This document shows, one piece after another, positions 36,001 to 51,000 of a DNA stretch of 64,000 bases. Location: contig NZ_CANLTR010000016.1 in NCBI RefSeq assembly GCF_947494055.1, positions 1 to 64,000 on the forward strand, read 5' to 3'. The stretch's first letter is position 1; every line of letters begins with the position of its first letter. Origin of the DNA: an uncultured Jannaschia sp. (GTDB taxonomy: Bacteria > Pseudomonadota > Alphaproteobacteria > Rhodobacterales > Rhodobacteraceae). The notes under the pieces were generated by a model. That model was given only the letters and a program-made list of their open reading frames with translations, was not told the DNA's origin and searched no databases. Made by a program: the position numbers and the translations under genes.

Positions 36001-39000
36001 CGGGACGTGCTGACCGGGGCGCACACGATCACGGATGGCGACACGACCCTGCCGTCCGGCGCCGCGATCGGCGTCGTCGCCGAGACGAGCGACGGCAATC
36101 CCTTGCAGGCGATCGACTTCCACAACATCGAGATCGAGGGTTTCGGCCACGAGTTCGAGGCCGGCAGCTCCGCAGCGGCCAACGACATCAAGGGCACGTC
36201 CGGTACGGACACCGTGATCCTCACGGGCGAGGACGCCGCGCCGGTGACGCTCGCGCCTGCCGTGGAGAACATCGACGCCTCGGGCACGACCGGGGACGTC
36301 GCCATCACCGGCAATGCCCTCGACAACCGGATCACCGTCGGCGCCGGGCAAAATACCATCGCGACGGGTGAGGGAAAGGATGCCGTGGTCGGGACCAGCG
36401 CCAATCTCGGCGGCACCGAGATCACCGACTTCACGGAGGAGGACCGCGTCGTCCTGTCCGATGCGACGATGGATGCGGTCGCGGGCGTCACCTACGCGGC
36501 GGGATCGGCGATCCTGACGGTCAACGGCGCGGAGATCACCTTCTCCGGCCCCGATTTTGCGGAGTTCGACCCCGCGGAGGGGGAGTCCGTCTTCCGATTT
36601 CAGGAGACCGACGAGGGACTCGAGATCTCGCTCGCGCCGAGCGAGACCCTGATCAAGGCGATCGCCACCGGCGCCTCGTCCTACACCTACCATTTCGACG
36701 CCGACGGCAACCTCGTGGAGGCGGGCGACCCGGCCGCGGTGCGCACGATTAACTTCGATTCCGACGCGGCCGTGGAAGTGGCCGGGGACGGGACGGATGC
36801 GGCGAACTACGTCACCGCCGGTTCCGCCGGCGGCGGCGGGTCGAAGATCTACCAGGGCACGCTGAGCCAGACGCAGGTCGCTGATTTCGGGGCCGAGGCG
36901 CTCGACGAACTGCACTGGGTCGAACGCTCATCGAACGAGGATTACTTCGGCTACCAGATCCCGGTCCCCGAGGACGGCACCTACCGCGTCGACCTCTACA
37001 TGTCCGAGATCTACCACGGCGTCAGCACCGGTTCGTTTAGCCAAGGCGACCGCGTCTGGGACATCGTGGCCGAGGGCGAGACCGTGGCCGACGATTTCGA
37101 CCTCTGGGAGGCGTCGGGCGGCCAGCCGCTCAAGGAGGTGAAGGTCAGTTTCCTCGTCGAGGTCACCGACGGCGCCTTCACCATCGACTTCGACGCTCGG
37201 ACCGGCGCCGGCGGCAACGACCAGCCGAAGCTCTCCGGCCTCGCGCTCTACAAGGTCGGCGGCGAGGTCACGCCGCCCGCCGACGAGACCGCGCCGCAGA
37301 TCGTCTCGATCGAGGTCGACAACCCGCAGAGCGTACAGGACGGCGAGCGCATCGCGACCGTGGTGCTGGGCGACGAGACCGGGTTCGCCGCGGCGGATTT
37401 CGACGCGCTCGACGGCTCCGAACTCGTCTTCTCCGGGATCGTGCCGGCGACCGTTTCCGCGCCGCAGGTGACGTTGACCAATGGCGGCAGGACCGCCACG
37501 CTGCAATACACGCTGACCGCCGAGGGCAATGCCTGGGCCGCGGGCGAGGGTCAGATCAGCATCGCCGCGGGTACCTTCCAGGATGCCGCCGGCAACGCCG
37601 CCGGCGCGGCCTCGGGGGCCTTCATCCTCGAGCCGAACCTCGACACGCTCGTGCGGGGCGATGTGGCGCTGGCGATCAACGTGGGTCCGACGACGAACAC
37701 GACCGCCGATCTCGATGGCGACGACGACAACACCTATGGCGGCGCGATCGCGAACGACACGATCCTCGGCATCGACCTCGAGGCCGACGATCCGTCCTAT
37801 TACAGCCCGAACTCCAAGACCGGCAGCAACATCGACGGCCTGATCGGCGGGACCGGGTCGAACCCGGCGCTCGACGGATCGGCGCTGCACACCTATCGCG
37901 ACTCGGGCAACGGGGCCTTCACCGCGACCTATCCGATCGAGAACGGCACCTATGTGGTCGAGCTCTGGTTCGCCGAACTCTACCACACGTCCGGCGGCAA
38001 CCGGCAGGGCGACTATACGATCAATGGCGAGACGTGGGAGCTGAACTTCGACGCCTTCACCGAAGCGGGCGCCGCCGACACGCCGACCATGATCTCCAAG
38101 ACCGTGACGGTCACCGACGGCCAGATCGTCATTGATGTCGACGACGACACGGGCGAGCCCGGATGGAACGCGCTCGTCGTTTACGAGGCGGTCCAAGCCG
38201 ATTTGCCGCCGACCATCTCGGTCGTGGATGCGAGCGCCGCCGAGGGCGAGGCCGTCGCGGTTACCTTCTCGCGCAGCGGCGACGACGGCGAGGACGTGAC
38301 GATCGATTATGTCCTCACGCCGGGCAGCGCCTCCGCGGCGGATTACGGCGACCCCGTGCCGGCGGACCAGATCACTATTCCCGCGGGCGCGCGGTCGGCG
38401 ACCGTGATGATCCCGATCCTGGACGACGACCTCGAGGAAGGAGCGGAAGCCTTCACCGTGTCGATCACCGGCGTCGCGAACGCATCGGGCGACGCGGTGG
38501 TCGCGGACGCCGCGGCCACGGTCACGATCGAGGCGAGCGATGCGAGCCTGCAGATCCCGGCCGGCGGCACGCTGTTCGAGCTCGACTTCGAGACGGCGGG
38601 GACCCCGCTCGCCGAGGGGGGCTTCGACGACGTGGTCGGCGGCGCCGGCGCGCTCGACGGCTCGGTCGTGACCGAGGTCGCGGACGGTAAGCTCATCGTC
38701 AACACGTCGAACGGCGATCTCTCTTCCGGGGACCCGGTGGCGAGCAAGAACGACTTCGTGCGCGAGATCGACCTGTCGAACGCCGCGCTCGACGAGATCT
38801 ACGTCACCACGCAATTCGCGAACCCGTTCACGCCCGAGGTGCTCGCCGCGCAGGGCGTCGAGGGCGCGGTCGTGCCGAACTACGCCCAGCAGGGCATCAT
38901 CCTCGCCATTCCCGGCGCCGACGCGCAGGCACCGGACAACTTCGTCAAGCTGATCTTCGGCGGCGGCGGCGGCAATATCACACAGATGTGGTCGCAGACC

Positions 39001-42000
39001 GCGATCGACCAGGCCGCGCAGGTCGGCGCCATGTCGGATGCGGCCGTCGCGAATGGCGGCGCGGCCTTCGGCCTCTTCGACATCGCCACGGTGGAGCTGT
39101 CGCTGCGCATCGACAAGGCGTCGGGCGAGATCGCGCAGATCGTGACCCTCTACGACGATGCGGGCGCGATCCTGGGCGGAGTCCGTCCCGAGGCCACGCC
39201 GGGCTTCGCAACCGCCGCTCCGCTGCCGGTCCCGGCGGCGGTTCTGGCGGCGATCGAGGCGGGGGCGGTCGATGTCGGCGTCACGTCGACGGATTACAAC
39301 ACGGCCTTCGAGAGCTTCGAGGCGAGCTGGGATTTCCTGAAGGTGTCCTCGCCGCAATACTCCGAGGAGCCGTCGGTCGACACCTCGGGTCCGACCGCGA
39401 CGATCGAGCTCGCGCTGCCGGACTCGGAATCTGACCCGATCGTGGCCAATGTGGTCTATGCCGATGCGTCCGATGTCGACCCTGCCTCTATCGACGCCTC
39501 CGACCTGGTGCTGGGCGGTCCGAGTGCGGCGGGTTCGGTCTCTGCGAGCTTCGATGCCGGCACGAACACCGCAACCTACACCTTCACGGCCCCGGCCGGC
39601 GGCTGGGCCGAGGGCGACTACACCGCGACCGTGGCCGGCGGGGCGGTCACCGACCTCGCCGCGGCGCCGAACGACAATGCCGGCGGCGAGGCCGCGGGCG
39701 GGACACTCTCCTTCGAGGAGGAGCCCACCACGGAGTTCGAACCCGGCGCCGTGCTTTACCGCATCAATGCCGGCGGCGGCACCGTCGCCGCAACCGATGG
39801 CGGGCCCGACTGGGCGGCCGACACGTCCGGCGCACCGAGCGAATACATCACTTCGATCGACGGTAACGACGTTTATACCGGGTCCGACACGGACACCGCC
39901 GCGGAGATCCTCGTCGCGGGCGAGAACCCGAATTCCAATGTCGACGGGTCCGTGACGCCGGAGGCCATCTTCTTCCACGAGCGCGGCGACAACGACGTCA
40001 ACGGGACGCCGCTCGAATACACCTTCCCGGTCGAGGGCGGGAAATCCTACTACGTCACCATCTACTACACCGAGAACTGGAACGGCATCACCGGCACAAC
40101 GAACGGCCGTCAGTTCGACGTCGCCGTCAACGGCACGGTCCCGACGGCGTTCGCGGACATCAATCCCTATGCGGAGGGTGGCGACACGCTTGGCGTCGCG
40201 CGCAAGCGCACCTTCCTCGTGACGCAGGAGGATGGCGACAGCGATCTCGCGCTCGCCTTCCTGCACGAGGTGCCGGACGACATCCAGAACCCGAAGGTCA
40301 ACGGCATCGAGATCGTCGAGGCGGTCTCGGTCTCCTCGGACATCCTCGTCTCGATCGCCGGTCCGGGTGAAGTGGTCGAGGACGGCGATGCGGGCGATCA
40401 GATCCTCGTCTTCCAGCTCGCGCTCGACGAGGCGGTGTCGGGCGACGTCGCGGTCGAATACGCGGTCGACGGGGTCGCCTCCACCGGGACGGTGAGCTTC
40501 GCGGACGGCCTCGCCACGCTGGAGGTCGCCGTGCCGCGCGACGCGCGCTGGAACGGGGCGGAGTCCGTCTCGGTCGAGCTCGTCTCGGTCGCGACCGCGG
40601 GCTTCGCCGTCGATCCCGCCGCCGGTACGGCCGGCGCCACGATCCTCGAGGACGACCCGGCCGACAGCCACGATCTCGACGGGGTCGGCGGCGCCGACCC
40701 CGTCGTGGCGGGCGACTATTCCGACGACCGCCTCGCGCCGAGCGACATCGGCACCATGCAGACCGGCGAGAACCTCCTTTACGCCACGCAGCAGGGCGAC
40801 GACGCGGCGGGCGGCCGCGACCGCGACTACATCACCTTCGAGGTGCCGGAGGGTACGGTGCTGAGCGCGCTGTTCCTCGACGGCTACGCCACCACCGAGG
40901 ACACCCGCCAAGCCTTCATGGGCCTGCAGGAAGGGACGGCGATCACCGTCGATCCGACGACCGGCCAGCCCGATGCCGGCGAGGGCGATCTGCTGACCGG
41001 CCTCGTCTACGGCGACGGACTTCTGGGCAACGACCTCCTGCCGCTTCTGGCGAGCGGGGAAAGCGGCGATCCGCGCCAGCTCGGCTCCTATCCGGGCTTC
41101 GACGGCGCCCTGCCGGCCGGCACCTACACGCTGTGGCTGAACCAGGGCGGGGCCCCGACCAGCGTGACGCTGCGCGCGGTCGTCGAGAGCGCGCCGGTCA
41201 CCGAGCTGACGCTCGCGATCTCCGATGCCGACCCGGTCACGGAGGCGGAGGGCGCGACGCTCGACTTCGCGCTGAGCGTCGACACGGCGTTCTCCGGCGA
41301 TGTGGAAGTGCGCTACGACACCGCGGATACCACAGGCCTGACCCAGATCGTGACCTTCGCGGACGGCGCCGGGACCTTGCAGGTGCCGGTCGCGGACGAC
41401 GAAACGGATGACGGCGACGACACGGTCGCGATCACGCTGACCGGCGCCACCGACCTGTCGGCCGCGCCGGTGCCAGTGACGCTCGGCATCGCCACGGCGA
41501 ACGGCACCGTGCTCGAGGATGACGGCACGGACCCGGACGACATCGACGGCGACGGCATTGGCAACACCGACGACCCCTTCGCCTATGACGGCGCGAACGG
41601 CATGACCAAGGTGCTGGGGCCGAACCTGTCGTTCCGGCAGGACTTCGACACCGACACGACCGACCTGTTCGGCGCCGAGGCAGGCTTCAGCGGCGTGCTG
41701 ATCAATCCGGGCTTCGATCCGGCGGGCACGTCGGAGACCGACCCCTACGGTGACCGCACCACGGAGGCCACGAGCTTCGTCGAGGGTGGCGTGCTCAAGG
41801 TCGAGTCGAGCGAGACCGACGTCTACGGCGAGGGCTCGACCGGGACCGACAACACGATCAAGGACAATTACCAGTCTGCGGCCGACGTGTCCGGTGTCGA
41901 CAGCTTTGCCGTGGAAGGCCGGATCGAGGGTGGATGGCTCGGCACTGCGCCCGACCAGTACGCGTCCTTCGGCATCACGCTCGGGGCCGGCGGCACCGAC

Positions 42001-45000
42001 GATTACGTGAAGTTCGTCTATGGCGGCCATAACGGGGGGCCGCGCCTGCAGCTCGGGCAGGAGAACAGCCTGACGGGCGTGAAGGAGACCAATATCCCGG
42101 TCGCGACCCACGCGACGCCGGTGGACCCGGCTGCGGTCGCCGCGGTCGTGTTCCGCATCGATGTCAACAAGTCCGGCGCGACGCCGACGCTCACCGGCAC
42201 GGCCGTGTTCCTCGACGCGTCCGACGGTGAACTCGCCACAATCGCCATGGGACCGCGCGAGATCACCGGATCGCTCGCCGCCGCGCTGGAAGGGAACAAC
42301 CCGCTGACGGGCGGTACCGGCGGCGTCGCCTACGGCGTCTCGATCACCGACTGGAGCAACGGCGACGGCAACCGCTTCACCGGCGCGTGGGACTATCTCG
42401 AGATCCGGGGGCCGGAGGTCGCCAACCAGGCGCCGGGCGTCAGCCTCGCGCCGGTCCTCACCGAGATCGCCGAGGACGCGGACATTACCGCCTCCATCAA
42501 GGTGGCCGACATCGTGGTGAGCGACGACGGGCTGGGCAGCAACGCGCTGAGCCTTTCCGGGACGGATGCCGCACTCTTCGAGATCGTGGAGACCGGGACG
42601 GGCGCCGAGCTGCATCTCGTGGCCGGCGCGACGCTCGACTTCGAGACCCGGGCGCAGCTCGACGTCACGGTCGCGGTCGACGACCCGGTGGTCGGGGCGA
42701 GCCCGGACGCGACGGTGGAATTCTCGCTCGCTGTGGCCGACGTCAACGAGGCGCCCGGCGTCACGCTCGCGAATGTCGTGAGCGAGCTCGCCGAGGATGC
42801 CGATACCGGCGCCTCCCTCAAGGTGGCCGACATCGTGGTGAGCGACGACGCGCTCGGCATCAACGTCCTCGCGCTCGCCGGCACCGATGCCGCGCTTTTC
42901 GAGATCGTGGAGACCGGCACCGGGCCCGAGCTGCATCTCCGCGCCGGGACCGATCTTGATGCGGTCGCCGGCGGCACGCTCGCGGTCTCCGTGACCGTGG
43001 ACGACGACGCGGTCGGCGCGACCCCGGACGCCGTCGCGGATCTGTCGGTGACGATCCCCGATACGGCCAACGAGGCTCCGACGGCGACGCCGATCGATGC
43101 GGGCCGCGTCGTCGAGGATGCGGCGCCGGTCGCCGTCGACCTCCTTGCCGGGGCGTCCGACAGCGACGGCGGCACGCTCGAGGTGGCTAACCTCGTGGTG
43201 GAGGACGCCTTCGGAAACGCCGTGGTCCATGCCCAGGCGGAATCCGTCCTGACGATCAACCCGGCGCAATTCGCCGCGGCCCTCGCGCTCGGCGAGAGCG
43301 CGACGATCACCGTGAGCTACGACGTGATCGACAACCAGGGCGGCGCGACGCCGAACACCGCGACGCTCGTCGTCGACGGGATCGACGGGCCCTACACCTG
43401 GTTCCTGGACGCCGACGGCGACGGCTACGGCGTTGACGACGCCGCAACCAACGTCACCGCCTACACGCAGCCCGCGGACACCTCCGCCGTGGCGGGCGAC
43501 GCCGATGACGGCGACGCCACGATCCATCCGGGCGCGCCGGAGATCAACGACGGCAAGGACAACGACCAGGACGGCGAGATCGACGAGGAGAACACGGACC
43601 CGGTCCTCGATGCCGAGAGCTTCACGGCTCGCAAGAACCAGCCGCTCGAGATCCAGGCGGCGACGCTGCTCGACGGCGACACCGATGCCGACGGCGACAC
43701 GCTGACTGTCGCCTCGGTCGGCAACGCCGTGAACGGGACCGTCGCGCTCGCGGGCGGCGTGGTCACCTTTAGGCCGGCGACGGACGCGACGGGGGCCGCG
43801 TCCTTCGACTACACCGTGTCCGACGGTGCCGGCGGCACGGCCACGCAGACCGTGTCGATCGACATCGCCTCGGTGATCGAGGTGACCGACCCGGCGACGC
43901 CGCCGGCACCGACCGACGAGGTCGACACCGTGGTCTTCGACGGCGAGGGTACGCTCGACCTGAGTGATCCGGGCTACGAGAACCTCGACCTGTCGGGCAA
44001 CGCCACCGACAATGCGAGCGTCACGCTGAACGCCGGGGACAACACGGTCACCGCGGGGGCCGGAAAGCACAGCGTCAAGCTGGGCGGCGGGTCCGACACC
44101 GTGACCGGCACCGGAGCGGCGCTCGACGGCGACAGCTTCGAGGATTTCGGCGAAGACGACCAGATCATCGTCGAAGGCGGCGGCGGCGCACGGATCGTCA
44201 GCCGCGAGAGCGGGTCGGCCATCATCGGCATCAGCGATGACGGCGACGACACCGCGGACTACACGATCACCCTGGAGGGCGACATCGATCCGGGCCGGGT
44301 CCGCGCCACCGACGCGGGCGGCGACCTGAGGCTCACGCTGGCGCCCGAGGAGGATGCAGAGACCGCGATCACCTTCGAGGCCGCCCTGCTCAGCTCCTAC
44401 GACGATCAGGACAAGACACCGGGCGGCGCCACGATCTCCGGCGACGGTCAGACGCTTACGCTCGACGGCAACACCTGGAAGCGGCTGCTTCTGGATGCGC
44501 CGATGACCGTCGAGGAGGGCATGACGCTCGCCTTCAGCTTCTCCTCCGCGGATACGGGCGAGATCGTCGGGATCGGGCTCGAGACCGACAACAACCACCG
44601 CCAGAACGGCCAGCCCTTCTTCCAGCTGGGCGGCAGCGACCGGTGGGGATACAGCCGGCAGGACTTCAACGGCTACGCGGCCGGCGACGGCCCGGTGACG
44701 CTCGAGATCCCGCTCGACGACTGGGCCGGGCAGACCTTCAGCCACCTGCTCTTCTTCGCGGACGACGACCGGAACGCCTCCACCAACGCGGTCTTCTCCG
44801 GCGTGCGGATCATGGGCGCGGAGCCGGCGGAGAACCGGCCGCCCGAGCCCGTCGACGACGCGGTACGGGCCGCGGTGGACACGCCGCTCACCATCGCCGC
44901 GGCCGAGCTTCTGGCCAATGACGGCGATCCCGACGGCGATCCGCTGACGATCGTCGCGGTCGCGGGCCCCGACGCGGCGGAAGGCAGCGTCGAATTGTCG

Positions 45001-48000
45001 AGCGGCGACGTGGTCTTCACCCCGGCCACGGGCTTCACCGGCGCGACGAGCTTCACCTACGACGTGGCCGATGCGGAGGGCGCGGTCTCGACCGCGACCG
45101 TTACGGTCGAGGTCGCGGCGCCGGGCGATCCGTCGGTGGTCGCCATCGACTTCTCCGACGCGCTCAGCTCCTACGCCGACCAGGACCGCGATCCGAACGG
45201 CTACGCGGTGCAGGACGGCGGCGCGACGATCGCCTTCACCGGGAACACCTGGAAGAAGGTGGTGCTGCCCGAAGGCTTCACGGTGTCGGCGGACTCGGTC
45301 CTGCGCTTCCAGCTCTCCTCGAGCTTCGAGGGCGAGATCATCGGCATCGGACTGGACGACGACAACGATTTCAACGGCAGCGCGGACTCGCTCTTCCAGC
45401 TCGGCGGGCAGGATCGCTGGGACCGCTACTCGGTCCAGGACTTCAACGATTACGACGTCGCCGACGGGGTGAAGACCTACGAGATCCCGCTGGCGGATCT
45501 GGCAGGCCGGTCCTTCGACCACCTCGTGGTCTTCAGCGATGCCGACGGGGCCGATGTGGCCGGCGCCAACGCCACCTTCTCGAATGTCGAGATCGTCACC
45601 CGGACGGAGGTCAACACCGACCCGGTCGCCGTGGACGACAGCTTCGCGGTCGCGGGCGGCGAGACCCTGACGCTCACCGCGGCCGACCTCCTCGGCAACG
45701 ACAGTGATCTCGACGGCGACGACCTGGCGATCCTCGGCGTCGGCGACGCCACCGGCGGCACGGCGACCCTTTCGGACGGCGTCGTCACCTTCGTGCCGGA
45801 GGCGGGCTTCACGGGGCCGGCGGGCTTCGACTACGTCTTGGGCGACGGCCGGGGCGGCAGCGCCTCCGCGACGGTGTCGATCGCGGTCAACACCGCGCCG
45901 GAGGCCGGGACCGACAGCTTCGAGCTGGCGACCGGCGACGTGCTGACGCTCTTGCCCGCTGATCTTACGGCCAACGACAGCGATGCCGACGGCCACACGC
46001 TGACCTTCGTCGGCGTCTCGAACGCGGTCGGCGGCAGCGTCTCCTACGAGGAGGGCCAGATCAGCTTCGAGCCCCAGACCGGCCATGTCGGTCCGGCGAG
46101 CTTCGACTACACGATCGCCGACGAACTCGGCGCGGAAACCACGATCAGCGTCGCGGTGGACGTCCTCTCGGACGTGGAGCCGGGCGACGGAGTGACCGAC
46201 ATCCTGTTCGAGGCGGGGGCGCTGTCGTCCTACGACGATCAGGACATCACCGCGAACGGCGCCACCATTACCGATGGCGGAGCCACGCTCGAGCTGTCCG
46301 GGAACACTTGGAAGAAGCTCGCCTTGGCCGAGCCGCTGACGGTCGGCGCCGACACCGTCCTGCGCTTCACCTTCGAGGCGGGGCAGATCGGCGAGATCAT
46401 GGGCATCGGTCTCGACACCGACAATTCCTACCGCTCCACGGCGAACCAGGTCCTGTTCCAGTTCGCGGGCTCGCAGACCTGGTCGGCCTATGCCGAGCAG
46501 GGCTATTCGGGATACCAGAGCGCCGACGGCGCGGTCACCATCGAGATCCCGCTCGGCGACTGGGAGGGGCAGACCTTCACCCAGCTCGTCTTCATGAACG
46601 ACGACGACGCGGCCGCCGCGGCGACCAGCCGCTTCTCGGACGTGCAGATCGTGCAGAAGTCCGTGACCAACGCCGATCCGGTGGCGGTGGACGACACGGA
46701 TCTCGCGATCGAGGGCGGCCAGACGGCGGTGATCGATCCGGCGACGCTTCTGGGCAACGACAGCGACCCCGAGGGCGACGCGATCTCGATCACTTCGGTA
46801 GGCAACGCCACGGGCGGGAGCGTCAGCTTCGAGGACGGGCTGATCTACTTCACCCCGGAAGCGGGCTTCGCCGGTGACGCGAGCTTCGAGTACACGATCG
46901 CCGACGCGTTCGGCGGCACCAGCACGGCGAGCGTGGGCCTCGTGGTCAATATCGACCCCGAGCCCGTCGACGACAGCTTCGAGGCGGAGGCCGGCACGCC
47001 GCTCTTCCTGACGCCGGCCCAGCTTCTCGGCAACGACGGCGACCCCGACGGGGATGCCCTGACGCTGACCGGTGTCGGCAACGCCACGGGCGGCACGGTC
47101 GCCTACGAGGACGGCCAGATCGCCTTCGTGCCGGAGGCGGGCTTCACCGGAACGGCGTCGTTCGACTACACGGTCGCCGATCCGCGCGGCGGCACCGCGA
47201 CCGCCACGGTCACCGTCACTGTCGAGGGGTCGGACACGCCCTCGGGCCCCGTCGGCATCGACTTCACCGCACTCCCCATCAGCTCCTATGCGGGCCAAGA
47301 CGCGGACCCGACGGCCTTCACGGCGACAGAGACCGCGCTCACGCTCTCGGGGAACACCTGGAAGAAGGTGGCGCTGCCGGGCGACCATACGGTCGAGAGT
47401 GGCGACGTGCTCCGGTTCGAGTTCCAGGCCTCCGAGATCGGCGAGATCATGGGGATCGGCCTCGAGACCGACAACCGCTTCGAGACTTCGACGCAGGCGC
47501 TCTTCCAGCTCGCCGGCAGCCAGAACTGGACGAACTACGCCCGCCAGGACTTCCGGACCTACGACCTCGCGGACGGAACGGTCACCTTCGAGATCGCACT
47601 CGACGAATGGGCCGGGCAGACCTTCAACCACCTCGTCTTCATCAACGACGACGACGCGGACGGCACGGCCACGGGGACGTTCTCGAACGTGCAACTGGTG
47701 CCGGCTTCCGCCGACCTGCCGCCGGAGGTGACGGGGCCCGTGGCGTTCACGGTGGACGAGAACGTCACAGCGATCGGCACGATCGAGGCGACCGACCCCG
47801 AGGGGGGCGACGTCACCTTCGCGATCGACGGGGGGGCGGATGCCGCGCTCTTCGCCATCGACGCCGCGACCGGGGCGCTGCGCTTCCTTGCCGCGCCGGA
47901 CTTCGAGGCGCCGGGCGATGCCGGCGGCGACAACGTCTACGACGTCGCCGTGTCGGCAAGCGACGGCACCGCGCAGACGACCACGAACATCGCGGTCAGC

Positions 48001-51000
48001 GTCGCTGGTGTGAACGAGGCGCCGGTCGTGTCGGGCACGGTCGAGGATCTGAGCCTCGACGCCGGCACGGCGGGCAGCGTCGATCTTTCGACGCTGACCT
48101 TCGCCGACCCGGATGCCGGCGACGAGGTCGCGCTCGCCGCGACGCTTGCCGACGGCAGTCCGTTGCCCGCCGGCATCGCGCTGAACGGCAGCTTGCTCGA
48201 GGTTGCGGACGACGCCGCGGAGGGCAGCTACCAGATCGCCGTCCGCGCCAGCGACGGCACGCTCCAGAGTGCCGATCCGGTCCTCTTCACCGTCGAGGTG
48301 GGTGAGGCGGATACGCCGACCGAGCCGTCCGTCCTCCTGCGCATCAACGCCTTCGGCCCGGAGGTGGCAGCCCTCGACGGTGGTCCGGACTGGCTCGCCG
48401 ACGGCAACGGCAGTCCGAACAGCCCCTATCTCGAGGTCGTCGACGACCGGGGCGACACGCAGGGCTATAGCGGGGAGGCCGGGGCGATCCCGTCCAGCCT
48501 GCCGGAAGACGTGCTCGACACCGCGCGGTCAAGCGACCAGTCCTTCGCCTACAACATCCCGGTCGTGGATTTGGCGGGCAACGGCCAGTACACGGTGCGG
48601 CTCTACCTGGCCGAACTCTTCACAGGGAACGCTTCGCCCGGCGATCGCTCCTTCGACGTGTCGGTAGAGGGAACCGTGCCCGCGGCGTTCGACGACATCG
48701 ACGTCGCCCAGGACGGCGACGCCCTGAGCGTCGAGGTGAGGGAATACGAGGTCAGTGTCGAGGATGGGGTCCTGAACCTCGAGTTCCTGCACGGCCTCGC
48801 CGACAACCCGATCGTCAACGCCATCGAGATCATCGGCGGCGGTGCGACCGGCCCCGTGCCGGATACCGAAGCGCCGGCGGCAGCGATGACGCTGACCAAC
48901 CCCTCGGCAGCCGATGCGCCAATCCTGGTCGACATCGCGCTGAGCGACGCGAGCGGAATCGATGCGAACACGCTCGGCGCCGAAGATCTGTCGCTCACCG
49001 TGGGCGGCTTCCCGGCCGCGGCGGAGATCACCTTCACCGGCTTTTCCGGCGGCGTGGCACGATACGAGATCGCGGCGCCCGCGGGCGGCTGGACGGAGGC
49101 ACTCGAGATCGGGGTCACGCTCGAGGCCGGCGAGATCGCGGATCTGGCTGCAACGCCGAACGTCAATGCGAGCGTCAGCGGATCGTTGACCATCGCCTTC
49201 GACGGCGGCAGCACCGGCGGAGAGACCCCGACCGGCTACGATGCCGCCAAGGAGCTTGGGGCAAATCTCGACGGCGACGGCGCCATCAACAGCGCCGATG
49301 GCGACATCGACGGCGACGGCATCGCCAATCTCGACGACCGGGCGGCCTACGATGCGGGCAATGCCGGCATCAATCTGGGCGCGGCGGGCGAGGTCGTCCT
49401 CGACTTCACTACCTTCGTGGACGGCACCTCGCCCTTCGCGGCTGGCTTCACCGGGGCGGCGCAGACCGCGGACGGCTCCGCCGAGCTTGACTACGCCACC
49501 AATGGCGGGGCCCAGGTCACGGGCGGGCGGCTGCAGTTCCAGACCACCGATGCCGATACCCATAGCGGACAGAAGGCTTTCACCTTCCTCGCCGATACGG
49601 GCAACGACTTCAGCTTCGAGGGCGTCTTCGACAACCCGGTCTACGGGGGCAGCGAGCTCGAGACATTCTCGCAATACGGGCTGCTGATCTCGCTCACCGG
49701 AGCCGACGGGGCGTCGGAGGGCACGAACGGGGACTTCTTCAAGCTCGTCACCGGCAATCCCGGCAACGGCTTCGAGATCTCCGGTCGGAGCAGCTTCCCG
49801 AACAGCGGCGACGTGAAGATCCCCTATCCCGCCGGGGTGGGCGCGACCGACTTCGCCCAGGTGAAGCTGACGGTCCGGGCCGACATGTCCGCGGGGACCC
49901 TGACGGGGGCCTACGACCTTCTCGACGAGACCGGCGCCAGCCTGGCGACCGGCACCGTCGGCACGGTTTCTCCCCTTGCGGGCTCAGCGATGGCGGCGTG
50001 GATGGCGGGCGATCTCGACATCGATCCGGCCTTCGGCGTGACCTCGACCGATTACGGCGGCGGCGACGCCTTCACCGTCGGGGTCGAGAGCCTTCGGCTC
50101 GTCGATGGCAGCCCCGACCCGGTCGATCCGCCAGCGGACCCGACCGAGGCGCGCACGATCCTGCAGGATCTCGACGACGTCGACAGCGGCGCGAGCTACG
50201 GCGCGGGCGCGGTCGGCAGCGCCGAGCTCAGGATCATGGAGGGCAACAACTCCGTCACGTCGTCGAATTACGGCTCGAACTCCTTCGAGGTCGAGAATAC
50301 CGGCGACAAGCAGATCGCGGCCGTGTTCCTCGACTTCCGCAACGCGCTCTACGGCGACTCGGTGGTCGACCACGACGGCACGGGCGGCGACAACGCTGCC
50401 AAGGAGTTCGACGTGAACAGCGGCGCCGGCGGCACCGGGGCCTTCTTCGAGAGCAACGACGCCCAGACCTACTTCCTGCCGGGTGCGGCACCGTTGCCCA
50501 ACGACACCGGCACCGGCATCGCCTCCTCGGGCGGCTGGCGCGGGTTGCTTCTGAAGTTCGACGGCACCGGCTTCGACGCGGGCGAGGTGGTCGGCTTCTC
50601 CGGCGACATGGACCCGAACTCGATCGCCGGCCTCGACAAGAACGGCACGAACGGGGTCGACTCGAGTGCGCTCAACGGCTGGGACGTCGGCGGTGTGTCG
50701 GGTGCGGAGCTCATCGGCTCGGCCTTCACCGTGATGTTCGACGACGGCAGCTTCGCCAGCGGCTATCTCGGCAGCGACGGCAGCCAGGCCGGTAGCGTCG
50801 GCACCGCGGTCGAGGATCGCGCCGAGGCGGAAGTCGCCCTGACCGTCAACGGGTTCACTGCCGACGAGGCTGGAACCTACGGCGGCACGGTGCCGGAGAT
50901 CGTCGTCTCCGGCACGCCGGGCGAGACGGTCCTCGTCACGATGAGCCGCGGAGCCAATCCGGTCACCAACACCAGCAACGGCGTGGCCGATCTGGTCGAC

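Noticed and set aside
33001..36915. Open frame of 1304 codons on the minus strand
   Set aside because: Same codon-mirror effect opposite the N-terminal part of the giant gene; no recognisable domain.
36928..47694. Open frame of 3588 codons on the minus strand, opposite the giant gene
   Set aside because: It mirrors the codon pattern of the sense gene (GAC, GGC, GTC and GCC read as GTC, GCC, GAC and GGC in antisense), has no ribosome-binding site and reads as Arg/Val/Asp/Gly-rich low-complexity sequence. The sense frame has clear domains.
44368..47703. CRISPR-like regular repeats
   Set aside because: The regularity comes from in-frame protein modules of about 150 residues, not short identical repeats with unique spacers.
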